Source: Pseudomonas sp. R28(2017) (lineage in GTDB: Bacteria; Pseudomonadota; Gammaproteobacteria; Pseudomonadales; Pseudomonadaceae). Taken from it: 64,000 nucleotides of DNA. The position numbers and the translations under genes were made by a program. The notes under the pieces were generated by a model. It saw only the letters and a program-made list of their open reading frames with translations. It was not told where the DNA came from and searched no databases. Location: positions 53,979-117,978 of the forward strand of contig NZ_NEHW01000017.1 of NCBI RefSeq assembly GCF_002112505.1, written 5' to 3'. How positions within the stretch are numbered: the first letter of the stretch is position 1; the number at the start of each line of letters is the position of its first letter. Positions 44,990 to 53,504 of this stretch are shown here, one piece after another.

Positions 44990-47092
44990 TCAGAACTGGT
45001 ATTCGAGCCCGGCCCCCGCATACCAGGACCGGCCCGGCGCCGCCTCGTAATAGCGGCCATTGCCATCGCCGACAATCACCGACCCTACGTACTGGCGGTC
45101 GAGCAGGTTGTCCAGGCGCACCAGTTGGTGGAACGTCCAGGGCCCAACCTGCTGCTGGAACTGCGTGCGCCAGTTGAACAGCGCATAACCGGGCGCTGCA
45201 TGCTGGTCGTTGGTGTCCTCGACATACACCTTGCTCCGGTACTGCCCCTCGAGCCCCATGCTGATGCCATCACGCGGCTTCCACACCAGCTCGCCGAACA
45301 GGCTGCTGCGCGGCACGCCTGGCAGTTGGTTGCCCTTGTCGATGGTCGTGGTGCCCTGGTTGAAGGCTTCGTCATACGTAGCATCGAGCAGGGTATAGGC
45401 CAGGTTTGCCTGCCAATGCTCATTCAGCTCACGCTGCACGCTCAGCTCGAAGCCTCGGCGCAGGGTCTTGCCAGCGTTGCGGTAGCTGGTGCGGCCATCG
45501 GTCGAGGCAGCGACCACGATTTCGTCTTTAGTACGGATCTCGAACACCGCCGCGTTGATCCGCGTGCGTTCATCCGGGCGCATTTTCAGGCCCAGCTCGT
45601 ACTGGGTGCTGGTGGCCGGTTCCAGGCCGAAGTTGAAGCCTTCCAGTGCACCGGGTGCGTAGGCCATCTCGGCCTGGGTCGGCGTCTCGAAGGCCTTGCC
45701 GGCGCTGATGTAGCCATGCAGATCGGGGGTGAAGGCATACATGATCGACAGGGTCGGCGTGGTGCGCTGGTACTTCTTCGAACCGCTGGCATCGCCGTTG
45801 GCCAGGAAGCGGTCATCCACTTCCATTTCCATGCTGCTGTGGCGCAGGCCGGCATCCACGGTCCAGCGGTCCAGTTCCCAGTGCGCCTGCACATAGGGAT
45901 CGAGGCTGGTAGCGGTGTCCTTTTCATCGCGGCGCAGCTCGCCTTTCACGCCCAAGGTGTCGCCGCTGAAGTTCTGGAAGCCCCGGCGGTCGTCGCGGCT
46001 GCGGTCGTAGTCGGCACCGAAGGTCAGGGTCAGGTTGCCGGGGGCGGCGCTGACCGGCTGGATCCAGCGCAGGGTGCCGCCGTGGAATTCGCGGTCGAAG
46101 TCGACCACACCGCCACCGCGGTTATTCGCGGGCGTGCCCTTGGAGATCGACAGGTACTGGATCACGCTGCGTTTGCCGCCATACAGGTTGAACTGCAGGG
46201 TCGCCTCGCCAAAGTAGCGCTCGTAGTTCATGCCGACCTGCTGGTGGTGGATGCTCTTGCGCGTGTTGTACTCCTCGGCGCGCGCCGCCACCGAGCGCGG
46301 GTCGTGCTTGTAGGCATCCCAGGTCTGGCCGAGCGGGTCTTGCGTGCCGTTCTGCTCCAGGGTGCTGACGATCAGCGCCAGGCGGCTGTCTTCGTCCGGC
46401 TTGACGTGGAGCTTGGCGAAGGTCTGGTCGCGGCGGGCGGCACTGTGGTCGCGGTAGCCGTCGGTGTCCATGCGCGAGGCATCGACCAGGAAGCCGGCCT
46501 GTTCGCTGCCGCCTTCACTGTAGACGTGGTTCTTGTTGAAGCCATCGCTGCCGAAGGTGGTTTCGGCACCGACCTTGGGCGGTCCAGAACCATCGCGCGA
46601 GAACATCTGGATCACGCCACCGGCATTGCTGCCATAAATGGCGGACGCCGGGCCGCGCAGCACTTCGATGCGGTCAGCCACGTCCAGGTTCAACGAGGCC
46701 GCCTGGCCCTGGCCATCCGGGGTGCTGGCCGGGATGCCGTCGCTGAGCAGCTTGATGCCTCGGATGCCGAAGGCCGACCGGGCGCCGTAGCCACGCGAGG
46801 AAATCTGCAGGTCCTGGGCGTAGTTCTGGCGGTTCTGCACCACCAGGCCGGGTACGCGGTTGAGTGCTTCCGACAGGTTGACGCCCAGCTGGCCATCGGT
46901 GATCTGCTGGCGGTCGACGGTGTCGATGGAGTAGGGCAGGTCGAAGCTTGGGTTGGGCGCGTAGGTGCCGGTGACCACCACCGGTTCCAGCAGGTTGAAG
47001 GTGGTGGCAGGTTCGGCCTGGGCCAGTGGGTACAAGCCCAGGCCGGGCAGCAAGGCGATCAGGGCCTTGCGGCGAAAAGGGGGGAATTGCAT
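44990..47092 (-). CDS. TonB-dependent outer-membrane receptor, YncD/PqqU-like
   Basis: The 700-residue receptor has a signal peptide (about 1-25), a TonB-box-like EPVVVTG, a plug domain (about 45-155) and a 22-strand barrel ending in F. It is strikingly like E. coli YncD (PqqU), which imports pyrroloquinoline quinone. Shared segments include NRQNYAQDLQISSRGYGARS, IPASTPDGQGQ, the AEEYNTRKSIHHQQVGMNYE-like stretch, GELRRDEKD and YVGSVIV followed by NGRYYE-APGR. The ATG at 47092 with AGGA 6 nt upstream was chosen; the upstream open frame crosses a REP pair. The ligand is inferred from similarity; iron chelates remain possible. Confidence 0.87.
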   Translation of the reverse strand: MQFPPFRRKALIALLPGLGLYPLAQAEPATTFNLLEPVVVTGTYAPNPSFDLPYSIDTVDRQQITDGQLGVNLSEALNRVPGLVVQNRQNYAQDLQISSRGYGARSAFGIRGIKLLSDGIPASTPDGQGQAASLNLDVADRIEVLRGPASAIYGSNAGGVIQMFSRDGSGPPKVGAETTFGSDGFNKNHVYSEGGSEQAGFLVDASRMDTDGYRDHSAARRDQTFAKLHVKPDEDSRLALIVSTLEQNGTQDPLGQTWDAYKHDPRSVAARAEEYNTRKSIHHQQVGMNYERYFGEATLQFNLYGGKRSVIQYLSISKGTPANNRGGGVVDFDREFHGGTLRWIQPVSAAPGNLTLTFGADYDRSRDDRRGFQNFSGDTLGVKGELRRDEKDTATSLDPYVQAHWELDRWTVDAGLRHSSMEMEVDDRFLANGDASGSKKYQRTTPTLSIMYAFTPDLHGYISAGKAFETPTQAEMAYAPGALEGFNFGLEPATSTQYELGLKMRPDERTRINAAVFEIRTKDEIVVAASTDGRTSYRNAGKTLRRGFELSVQRELNEHWQANLAYTLLDATYDEAFNQGTTTIDKGNQLPGVPRSSLFGELVWKPRDGISMGLEGQYRSKVYVEDTNDQHAAPGYALFNWRTQFQQQVGPWTFHQLVRLDNLLDRQYVGSVIVGDGNGRYYEAAPGRSWYAGAGLEYQF

Positions 47093-47122
47093 GCAGCGTC
47101 CTGCTTTGAAGGTTGCAATGGC

Positions 47123-47241
47123 TGGGGCCGCGTTGCGGCCCATCGCAGGCAAGCCAGCTCCCACAGGTACAGTGCAAAGCCCGAGCGCGGCGCTGTACCT
47201 GTGGGAGCTGGCTTGCCTGCGATGGGCTGCAAAGCAGCCCC
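47123..47241. repeat. Long inverted REP pair between the RidA and TonB receptor genes
   Basis: The two sides, with cores CATCGCAGGCAAGCCAGCTC and GAGCTGGCTTGCCTGCGATG, are perfect complements over at least 20 bp, and further pairing (ACAGGTACAG with CTGTACCTGT) lies inside. This variant REP differs from the CGCGGGC type elsewhere in the window. Confidence 0.85.
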
Positions 47242-47267
47242 AAGGCCCAACCACAGATCGAATCGGT

Positions 47268-47627
47268 TTAACGTTTGGCAGCCATCGCAGTGACTTCCAC
47301 ACGCATCTCAGGGAAGGCCAGCGCCGCAACGCCCACGGCGGCACGCACGGGCCATGGCTTGCTGAAGAAGCGCTGGTAGACCTCGTTGAACGCGGCGCGG
47401 TCGGCCATGTCGGTGAGGTAGATGGTCAGGTGCATGACCCGGTCCATGCCGCTGCCAGCCTTTTCCAGCGCGTCTTTCAGGGCCTGCAGGGTGCTCTCGC
47501 TCTGCTGGGTGATGTCGGCGTCGAGATCGGCCGGAATCTGGGTAGTCACCAGGATGCCGTTGTATTCGGCGACGTCGGAGGAAATGGACTCGGCGTCGGA
47601 ATCCGGCGTGTAGATGAGATCTGCCAT
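47268..47627 (-). CDS. RidA-family enamine/imine deaminase
   Basis: This 119-residue YjgF/YER057c/UK114 protein family member hydrolyses reactive enamines and imines made by PLP enzymes. Visible marks are the IYLTDMADRAAFNEVYQRFF segment, the conserved Arg in WPVRAAVGVAALAF and the C-terminal MRVEVTAMA. The ATG at 47627 gives the standard family length; the frame continues upstream without family features. Many RidA paralogues exist, so a specific partner enzyme cannot be named. Confidence 0.9.
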   Translation of the reverse strand: MADLIYTPDSDAESISSDVAEYNGILVTTQIPADLDADITQQSESTLQALKDALEKAGSGMDRVMHLTIYLTDMADRAAFNEVYQRFFSKPWPVRAAVGVAALAFPEMRVEVTAMAAKR

Positions 47628-47769
47628 GGGGGTGTTTGCCTTGCAACGGAAGGAAAGTGGCAAGCCTACGCGAGCAAGCCGCAAGGGTCGAGCCGTTGGG
47701 CTCGTCTGCATTGAAATGCCGCGCCCGGGCAGTCAGAATCGCCGCCGATTGTTAACCAAGGGGCTGGCG

Positions 47770-48465
47770 TTGAACGAACAGACACTATCGATGCGCCTGG
47801 AACGAGTGGCGGCGCAGGTGCCGCAGGGCGCGCGGCTGGCCGATATCGGCTCGGACCACGGTTACCTGCCGGTGGCACTGGCACTGCGCGGCGTGATCGA
47901 AGCCGGGGTGGCCGGGGAAGTGGCGCACACGCCGTACGCCTCAGCCCAGCGCAACGTGCGCCGCAATGGCCTGACGCAAACCGTCACCGTGCGCCTGGCC
48001 GACGGCCTGGAGGCCATCGAGCCCGACGACCGCATCACGGCCATCAGCCTGTGCGGCATGGGCGGCAAGACCATGTGCGAGATTCTCGAGCGCGGCAAGG
48101 CACGCCTGAACGGCCGCGAGCGCCTGATCCTGCAGCCCAATGGCGACGAGCGCGAGCTGCGCGGCTGGCTGATGGACAACGGCTACCGGATCGTCAGCGA
48201 AGAATTGCTGCGGGAAAACCGTTTCGACTACGAGATCATCGTGGCCGAACCCGCCGAGGCGGTGGCCTACAGTGCCGAAGAGCTCTATTTCGGCCCTGTG
48301 CTGATGCGTGAGAAAAGCCCGGCGTTCCTGACCAAGTGGCAGCGCATGCTGCGTCAGAAACAGCAGAGCCTGGCCAACTTCGAGCGTGCCCGCGATGCCA
48401 TCCCGCAGGAAAAACTGCGTGACTTCGCCCGGCAGATTGGCTGGATCAACGCGGTACTGGCCTGA
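47770..48465 (+). CDS. trmK: tRNA (adenine22-N1)-methyltransferase TrmK
   Basis: The 231-residue SAM-dependent enzyme of the TrmK (DUF633) family methylates N1 of A22 in tRNA. The SAM loop is ARLADIGSDHGYLPVALAL, followed by GMGGKTMCEILERG, LILQPNGDERELRGWL and a C-terminal coiled region. I chose TTG at 47770 (LNEQTLSMRLERVA) because AAGGGG precedes it and orthologues start this way; an internal ATG lies at 47791. The stop is 1 bp from that of the convergent DUF2790 gene. Confidence 0.9.
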   Translation: MNEQTLSMRLERVAAQVPQGARLADIGSDHGYLPVALALRGVIEAGVAGEVAHTPYASAQRNVRRNGLTQTVTVRLADGLEAIEPDDRITAISLCGMGGKTMCEILERGKARLNGRERLILQPNGDERELRGWLMDNGYRIVSEELLRENRFDYEIIVAEPAEAVAYSAEELYFGPVLMREKSPAFLTKWQRMLRQKQQSLANFERARDAIPQEKLRDFARQIGWINAVLA

Positions 48466-48466
48466 A

Positions 48467-48727
48467 TCACTGCTGCGAGCAGTTGCCCATTTCGCGGTAG
48501 TCGACCTCACGTTTCTGACCCTGGTGGTCGACATACACCATGTGCGCGGTGCCGACCTGGCAGTCGGCGGCGTTGCTGGCCGGGGTGATCGAGATGACCT
48601 TGGCCACATCCAATGGCATTCCATACTCGTAGTTGCTCGTGGCCGGCTGGCTGGCCGCTGCATCGGCGAAAGCGCCGAACGAGGCAAGGGCGGCAGACAG
48701 GGCGACAAAAGCGATCGAACGTTTCAT
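48467..48727 (-). CDS. DUF2790 small exported protein
   Basis: The 86-residue protein has a cleavable signal peptide (KRSIAFVALSAALASFGAFA) and the DUF2790 module YEYGMPLDVAKVISITPASNAADCQVGTAHMVYVDHQGQKREVDYREMG with two cysteines that could pair. The family is almost confined to Pseudomonas, and members often respond to metals or stress. The function is unknown. GGAG precedes the start. It is divergent from the LysR gene. Confidence 0.85.
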   Translation of the reverse strand: MKRSIAFVALSAALASFGAFADAAASQPATSNYEYGMPLDVAKVISITPASNAADCQVGTAHMVYVDHQGQKREVDYREMGNCSQQ

Positions 48728-48852
48728 GGCAGGCTCCTTTTTCAATGTTTTACCAATGATGTATTCATTGGTGATCCTCAATAAATGGGCTAAGTCGTGA
48801 TAGATTCCTGCCTGGAACGTACGAATAAGATCGATCAAGGAGCCAAGCGCCC

Positions 48853-49785
48853 ATGGACATGCTGCACGCGATGCGTACCTTTGCCCGGGTGGTGGAGTGC
48901 GGCAGCTTTGCTGCAGCCGCCAATGCCCTCGACATTTCCGCGGCGCAGGTGTCGCGGATCGTCGCCGAGCTGGAAAACCAGCTGCAGACCCGCCTGCTGC
49001 ACCGCACCACCCGGCGGTTGCGCATGAGCGAGGCGGGCGAGCGTTTTCTGGAACGGGCGCGGCAGATCATGGCGCTGACCGACGAGGCCATGGACGAAGC
49101 GCGTGGCGCGCACCTCACCCCGCGTGGCCGCCTGCGCCTGCATTGCCCGCACGGCCTGGGCATGTTGCTGATGCCCTTGGTGGCCGGCTACAACGCCCTG
49201 TGCCCGGAAGTGGCCATCGAGCTGACGCTGTCCCAGCGCAACCCCGACCCGCTGGCCGAAGGGCATGATGTGGTGATCACCGTGGATGAGGCCTTGCCCG
49301 ATTCGCAGCTGATTGCCGTGCCGCTGGGCACCATCTTCAGCATCCCTTGCGCGGCGCCCAGCTACCTTGAGACCCATGGCGTGCCCGAGCGACCGGAAGA
49401 CCTGCACGAGCACCGCTGCCTGCGCATGGCCTACCCGATGCATGAAGGTGACTGGGTGTTCCCCCAGGGCCTCGACCACTGCGTGATCGCTCCGCGCGAC
49501 AGCTTCCTGACCAATGTCGCCGACGCCATGCTGGTGGCAAGTGAACTGGGCATGGGCATTGGCCTGCTGCCGTTCTACACCGCCAGCCAGGCCATCGAGC
49601 AGGGGCGCCTGCGGCGCTTGTTGGCGCCGTACCGGTTACGTGAGAACGCGCTGTATGCGATCTACCCGTCGCGGCATTACCTGGATGCCAAGGTGCGGAC
49701 CTGGATCGACTACCTCAAGGAACAGCTGCCGGGGTTGTTTGCCAGCCATGAACGGATCGTCGATGACGCGCGTTACTGGCGATGA
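48853..49785 (+). CDS. LysR-family transcriptional regulator
   Basis: The 310-residue regulator has an N-terminal winged HTH (MRTFARVVECGSFAAAANAL, then ISAAQVSRIVAELENQL) and an effector domain of the CrgA/AaeR-like group (YLETHGVPERPEDLHEHRCLR, MGIGLLPFYTASQAIEQG). Effector and targets are unknown. The divergent DUF2790 gene 125 bp away is a candidate target by position. AAGGAG lies about 10 nt upstream of the ATG. Confidence 0.92.
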   Translation: MDMLHAMRTFARVVECGSFAAAANALDISAAQVSRIVAELENQLQTRLLHRTTRRLRMSEAGERFLERARQIMALTDEAMDEARGAHLTPRGRLRLHCPHGLGMLLMPLVAGYNALCPEVAIELTLSQRNPDPLAEGHDVVITVDEALPDSQLIAVPLGTIFSIPCAAPSYLETHGVPERPEDLHEHRCLRMAYPMHEGDWVFPQGLDHCVIAPRDSFLTNVADAMLVASELGMGIGLLPFYTASQAIEQGRLRRLLAPYRLRENALYAIYPSRHYLDAKVRTWIDYLKEQLPGLFASHERIVDDARYWR

Positions 49786-49827
49786 AGCGGTGCTGGTTTC
49801 TTCGCGGGACAATACAGCATCAGAGTT

Positions 49828-50379
49828 TCAGTGGCCGTAGCGGCCGACCAGGCTCTGCGCCCCAAGTGCATGCCCTTTCAGCAATTCCATCAGGCCGCCG
49901 CGATCCAGCTCTTCCGGCAAAGTACCCAGCGGCAGGTCGGTGGCAATAAGCGTTAGCGCATAATGGTGCGGCTTGTCCCCGGCCGGCGGGCAAGGCCCGC
50001 GATAGGTCATGGTCCCGTGCGAATTGCGCCCGACGATCAGCGCCTGGCTGGTCTGCCAGCCCGCACCTTCCTCCAGCGCGCCGAGCGCCGGGTCGATGTC
50101 GTAGGCGATCCAGTGCACCACGCCCAGGCCCTTGGCGCCGTCCGGGTCGAACATCACCAAGGCCAGCGACTGCGTGCCGTCGGGCAGGTTCTTCCAGCTC
50201 AACTGCGGCGTGCGCGCCTCACCGGCACCGCAGGCCGGGTCGGGCCCGACCTGCTGCAGGCCGATGACTCCGCCATCGGTGAACGACGACGAGCTGATCG
50301 ACAGCGCGGCGGAATCACCGCCCGCCGCCACGGCAGTGCAGGGCAGCAAGGCGGCGAGCAGCCAGGGTTTGAGGTTCAT
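49828..50379 (-). CDS. YbhB/YbcL-type PEBP-like protein, exported
   Basis: This 183-residue member of the Raf-kinase-inhibitor-like (PEBP) family has a signal peptide (KPWLLAALLPCTAVAAG) and the fold hallmarks SLALVMFDPDGAKGLGVVHWIAYDI and the anion-pocket loop YRGPCPPAGDKPHHYALTL. Bacterial members are of uncertain function, possibly phosphoester or ligand binding in the periplasm. It is probably the first gene of a pair of small exported-protein genes only by proximity; the gene at 50428 is upstream on the same strand. Confidence 0.9.
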   Translation of the reverse strand: MNLKPWLLAALLPCTAVAAGGDSAALSISSSSFTDGGVIGLQQVGPDPACGAGEARTPQLSWKNLPDGTQSLALVMFDPDGAKGLGVVHWIAYDIDPALGALEEGAGWQTSQALIVGRNSHGTMTYRGPCPPAGDKPHHYALTLIATDLPLGTLPEELDRGGLMELLKGHALGAQSLVGRYGH

Positions 50380-50427
50380 GGTGATTCCTCGGCAGGGCGT
50401 TGCGCCGCAGTGTAGCCCAGCGGCCGG

Positions 50428-50733
50428 TCAGCGGCTGTCCTGGTCTTCGGCAGTGCCGCCCGTGTGCCCGGCACCGGAGCCTGTGGCCTCGCCGGTGTTG
50501 TTGGAACCACCGGCCGCACCATCGGCCGCGTCCGAATTGCTGCCGGTGTCGCTGCTGTCATTGTCCTGGCCGCTGCCCGGGCTGTTGACGCTGCTGCCTT
50601 CACCGGCGGTCTTGCCACCTTGCTGGTCGGTTTTGGGTTTGCTGTCGGTGTTGGTGGCATCGCTGGCCGCGTAGCCGGTGGTGGAGGCGATACCCAAGGC
50701 GAGGGCGAGCAACAGCGTTTGAATGCGGATCAT
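50428..50733 (-). CDS. Small secreted acidic low-complexity protein
   Basis: The protein has 101 residues and no recognised family. A signal peptide (IRIQTLLLALALGIASTTGYA) precedes about 80 residues made almost wholly of Gly, Ser, Thr, Asp, Asn and Ala (for instance SGQDNDSSDTGSNSDAADGA), ending EDQDSR. There is no Cys and no aromatic residue in the mature part. AGGAG sits 7 nt upstream of the ATG. It is probably disordered and exported. The design matches that of the protein at 28386-28688, suggesting a family of small secreted disordered proteins. Confidence 0.68.
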   Translation of the reverse strand: MIRIQTLLLALALGIASTTGYAASDATNTDSKPKTDQQGGKTAGEGSSVNSPGSGQDNDSSDTGSNSDAADGAAGGSNNTGEATGSGAGHTGGTAEDQDSR

Positions 50734-50818
50734 GGCAAGTCTCCTGGAAGGATGATCTGTCATTCGTTTGGCTGGCGCGGGCTGATGGGGTGCCGCAGGC
50801 CCGACGGGCGGTAAAGAA

Positions 50819-50840
50819 AAGGGCCGCTGGAGCGGCCCTT
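50819..50840 (-). terminator. Terminator of the MFS gene at 50844
   Basis: AAGGGCCG and CGGCCCTT form an 8-bp stem or longer around CTGGAG. On the - strand it is followed by TTTTCTTT, beginning a few bases after the stop codon. Confidence 0.85.
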
Positions 50841-50843
50841 CAT

Positions 50844-52142
50844 TTACCTGGTTTCTGGCTGTGCTGCCGGCACAGCGGCTTCTACCGGTTCCAGCGGCGG
50901 ATGCTCCTGCGCCGCATGCATCAGGTCTTCGGTCACCCGCAGTTCCGCGCCGGTCGGCGAGAAGGTGGTCGACGCGGTGAACGGTGCCGGGTGCTCTGCC
51001 GCCGGGCGCTTGCCGCGACGCCAGAGGAAGAAGCACACCATGCCCAGGTTGACCACGGCAAAGGCCCAGAACAGCCCCACTTCGCCAAACTCGGTCATGG
51101 CCGGCGAAATGGCCAGCGGCGCCATGGCCGAGCCCAGCGAGTTGATCAGCAGCAGGCCCTGGATCATCGGCACCAGGGCGTCGGATGGCGCCCGGTCGGC
51201 CGCATGGCTGACGGCTACCGGGTACAGCGCGAACACGCCGCCCCCGAGCAGGAACAGCATGGCCGGCAGCAGGGCCGAATCCGACGGCAGGAACACCGTC
51301 ACCAGCGACAGCACCATGCACAGCGCAGCCAGGGCGATCAGCACATCCTGGCGGTCCTTGCGGTCGGACCAACGCCCCACCGGGTACTGCAGCAGCATGG
51401 CGCCGAGGATCACCCAGGCCATCATGTTGCCGACTTCACCGACATCCAGGCCGATGCGCTGCAGGTACAGCGGCAGCAGGGCATAGATGCCGGCAATCAC
51501 CACGCCGGAGCCGAAGCAGCCGACCAGCCCCGACGGGGCCACGCCCAGCAGCTGGCGCGGCTTGAGCGGCTCGACCTGGTCGAGCAACGGCGACACCCGC
51601 GGCAGGATCACGATCGGCAATACCGACAGCGCGGCGAGCATGCCGGCGAGCATGAACGGGGCGCTGTCGCCCAGGTGGGTGATTTCGCCAAGGCCGGCCT
51701 GGGCGATCACGCCTGCGCCATAGAAGGCAATCATGTACAGCGCCAGCAGGCGCCCACGGATCTTTGCGTCACCGGCCAGCAGCAGCCAGCTTTCGATCAC
51801 CAGGAACACGCCGACAGCCGCCCAGCCATTGATCAGGCGCAGCACCGACCACCAGGTGGCGTCGTAGAACAGCCCCTGCAGCAGGATGGTCGCGGCGATC
51901 AGCGAGGCGAAGCTGGTGTAGGCGCGGATATGGCCGATGCGCAGGATCAGCCGGTCGTTGAAGATGGCGCCAAGGGTCAGGCCGATGAAGTAGGTCGACG
52001 ACACGATACCGATGGTCGTTGCCGATTCGCCGGCAGCGTCCAGGCGCAGGGTGGTAAGGGAAGACATGAAGCCGTTGCCCAGGGCAATGATGAACAGCCC
52101 GAGCAGGGGCGCCAGCGCCATGGCCAGCAAACGCGGAGACAT
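50844..52142 (-). CDS. MFS transporter (YcaD-like)
   Basis: The 432-residue, 12-helix major facilitator has the TM2-3 loop signature YFIGLTLGAIFNDRLILRIGHIR and a similar motif (VGRWSDRKDRQDVL) between the halves. It resembles the YcaD/purine-efflux-like group whose substrates are not established. The hydrophilic C-terminal tail of about 50 residues is Pro/Ala/Glu-rich. It stands alone, with its own terminator. Confidence 0.88.
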   Translation of the reverse strand: MSPRLLAMALAPLLGLFIIALGNGFMSSLTTLRLDAAGESATTIGIVSSTYFIGLTLGAIFNDRLILRIGHIRAYTSFASLIAATILLQGLFYDATWWSVLRLINGWAAVGVFLVIESWLLLAGDAKIRGRLLALYMIAFYGAGVIAQAGLGEITHLGDSAPFMLAGMLAALSVLPIVILPRVSPLLDQVEPLKPRQLLGVAPSGLVGCFGSGVVIAGIYALLPLYLQRIGLDVGEVGNMMAWVILGAMLLQYPVGRWSDRKDRQDVLIALAALCMVLSLVTVFLPSDSALLPAMLFLLGGGVFALYPVAVSHAADRAPSDALVPMIQGLLLINSLGSAMAPLAISPAMTEFGEVGLFWAFAVVNLGMVCFFLWRRGKRPAAEHPAPFTASTTFSPTGAELRVTEDLMHAAQEHPPLEPVEAAVPAAQPETR

Positions 52143-52573
52143 AGGTACCTCAAGTTGGAGTGGCGGTCAGAAACGCCTCTTCGAACGCGCACGCCAAACG
52201 GACCCATCGAGGGCCGAAAAAAGTGCACGGATGTGCCTGGGCTGGATGCGACCTGGGCAAGACTCAACCGCTGGACCCTGTAAGAGCGGGGCCGGGCGGG
52301 GTGGGTTGAGCCTATTTCACATGGGCGTCATGTGTTCAGGCCTGGACTCTGTCGTTGCTGCCGGTTGCCACCGTTCAAGGCGACGGGCGAAAAGGAAGCG
52401 CGATTCTACGGGTTGTGATCGATTTGCCCAAGAGGCTAAGGCCTGCGACGAGACGACGCAGGGCGGGATGCGACAGCTTTGTGACTGAATCCGACATTGC
52501 TGGGGTCGCGCAGTAGCCCCAGATTGCTCAAGGCTGCGGCATAATCGCCATTCCCACCAAGGAAAGCCCGCTC
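52143..52573. other. 431-bp intergenic region with no recognised feature
   Basis: This gap separates the divergent MFS and AEC carrier genes. It contains no plausible coding frame, no REP element and no clear terminator. Only the ribosome site AAGGA of the AEC gene (52560 region) is evident. Divergent promoters are presumed. Confidence 0.5.
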
Positions 52574-53449
52574 ATGCTCGCTTCGCTGTTCGCCGTTCTC
52601 GCCCCGGTCTTCATCGTCGCCGGCATCGGTTACGCCTGGGCCCGCAAAGGCCTGGATTACCCCACCGAATTCATCGCCCGCATGGTCATGACCGTCGGCA
52701 CGCCGTCGCTGGTGCTGTCGACCCTGAGCCGCACCGAGCTCGACGCCACGGCGTTCACCAGCATGGCCCTGGCCTGCCTGCTGTGCACCCTGGGCATGGC
52801 CCTGGCGGGGCTGCTGGTGTGCCGCATCTCGGGCCAGCACTGGCGGGTGCTGCTGCCGGCATTCATGTTCCCCAACACCGGCAACATGGGCCTGCCGATC
52901 AGCCTGTATGCCTTCGGCGAGCATGGCCTGGCCCTGGCCGTGGCCTTCTTCCTGACCCTGTCGATCGTGCAGTTCACCCTGGGCATGGCCATCTCCGGCA
53001 CGGTGGCCTCGCTCAAGGCATTGCTGCGCAACCCCATCGTCATCAGCCTGGCCGGTGCCATGCCGATCATCTTCCTCGACGTCGAACTGCCGCGCTGGCT
53101 GGCCAATACCGCCGACCTGCTGGGTGGCATGTCGATCCCGCTGATGCTGCTGACCCTGGGCGTCTCGCTGGCCAGCATCCGCCCGCAGCACATCGGTGGC
53201 GGCCTGTTGCTCGGCGGCGTGCGCATCGTGCTGGGTGCGGCGGTGGGATGGGCCGTGGGAGCAGCCCTGGGCATGGAGACCCTGGAACGGGCGGTGCTGA
53301 TGGTGCAGTCGGCGATGCCGGTGGCGGTGTTCAATTACCTGATGGCGGTCAGGGCCAACCGGCAGCCGGAGCAGGTGGCCAACCTGGTCATGTGTTCGAC
53401 CGTGCTGTCGTTCGTCTGGCTGCCGGTGGTACTCGCCGGGTGGATGTGA
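52574..53449 (+). CDS. AEC-family transporter
   Basis: This 291-residue membrane protein of the auxin-efflux-carrier family has about ten helices in two inverted halves. Family features include PVFIVAGIGYAWARKGLD at the start, PNTGNMGLPI in the middle, and VQSAMPVAVFNYLMA at the end. Bacterial AEC members carry malonate, malate or other carboxylates. No metabolic neighbours point to a substrate. The ATG at 52574 follows AAGGA. Confidence 0.9.
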   Translation: MLASLFAVLAPVFIVAGIGYAWARKGLDYPTEFIARMVMTVGTPSLVLSTLSRTELDATAFTSMALACLLCTLGMALAGLLVCRISGQHWRVLLPAFMFPNTGNMGLPISLYAFGEHGLALAVAFFLTLSIVQFTLGMAISGTVASLKALLRNPIVISLAGAMPIIFLDVELPRWLANTADLLGGMSIPLMLLTLGVSLASIRPQHIGGGLLLGGVRIVLGAAVGWAVGAALGMETLERAVLMVQSAMPVAVFNYLMAVRANRQPEQVANLVMCSTVLSFVWLPVVLAGWM

Positions 53450-53450
53450 A

Positions 53451-53498
53451 CCTGTACCGGCCATTTCGCGGTTTTGCCCGCGAGAGGGGCGGTACAGG
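53451..53498. terminator. REP-containing hairpin between convergent genes
   Basis: CCTGTACCGGCC (53451-53462) pairs with GGCGGTACAGG (53488-53498) around a REP core (TCGCGGTTTTGCCCGCGA). It directly abuts the AEC stop and faces the lipoprotein gene, so it could terminate both transcripts. Confidence 0.6.
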
Positions 53499-53504
53499 AG
53501 AACA

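Noticed and set aside
44894..47293. A 799-codon open frame on the + strand opposite the TonB receptor gene
   Set aside because: It has no start context and no protein family features. It mirrors the receptor's codon pattern, a common effect of high GC at third positions. The - strand frame has a signal peptide, plug and barrel.
52012..52488. A 158-codon + strand frame reaching into the gap before the AEC carrier gene
   Set aside because: It begins inside the MFS gene on the other strand, has no ribosome site and ends in low-quality sequence with no family features.
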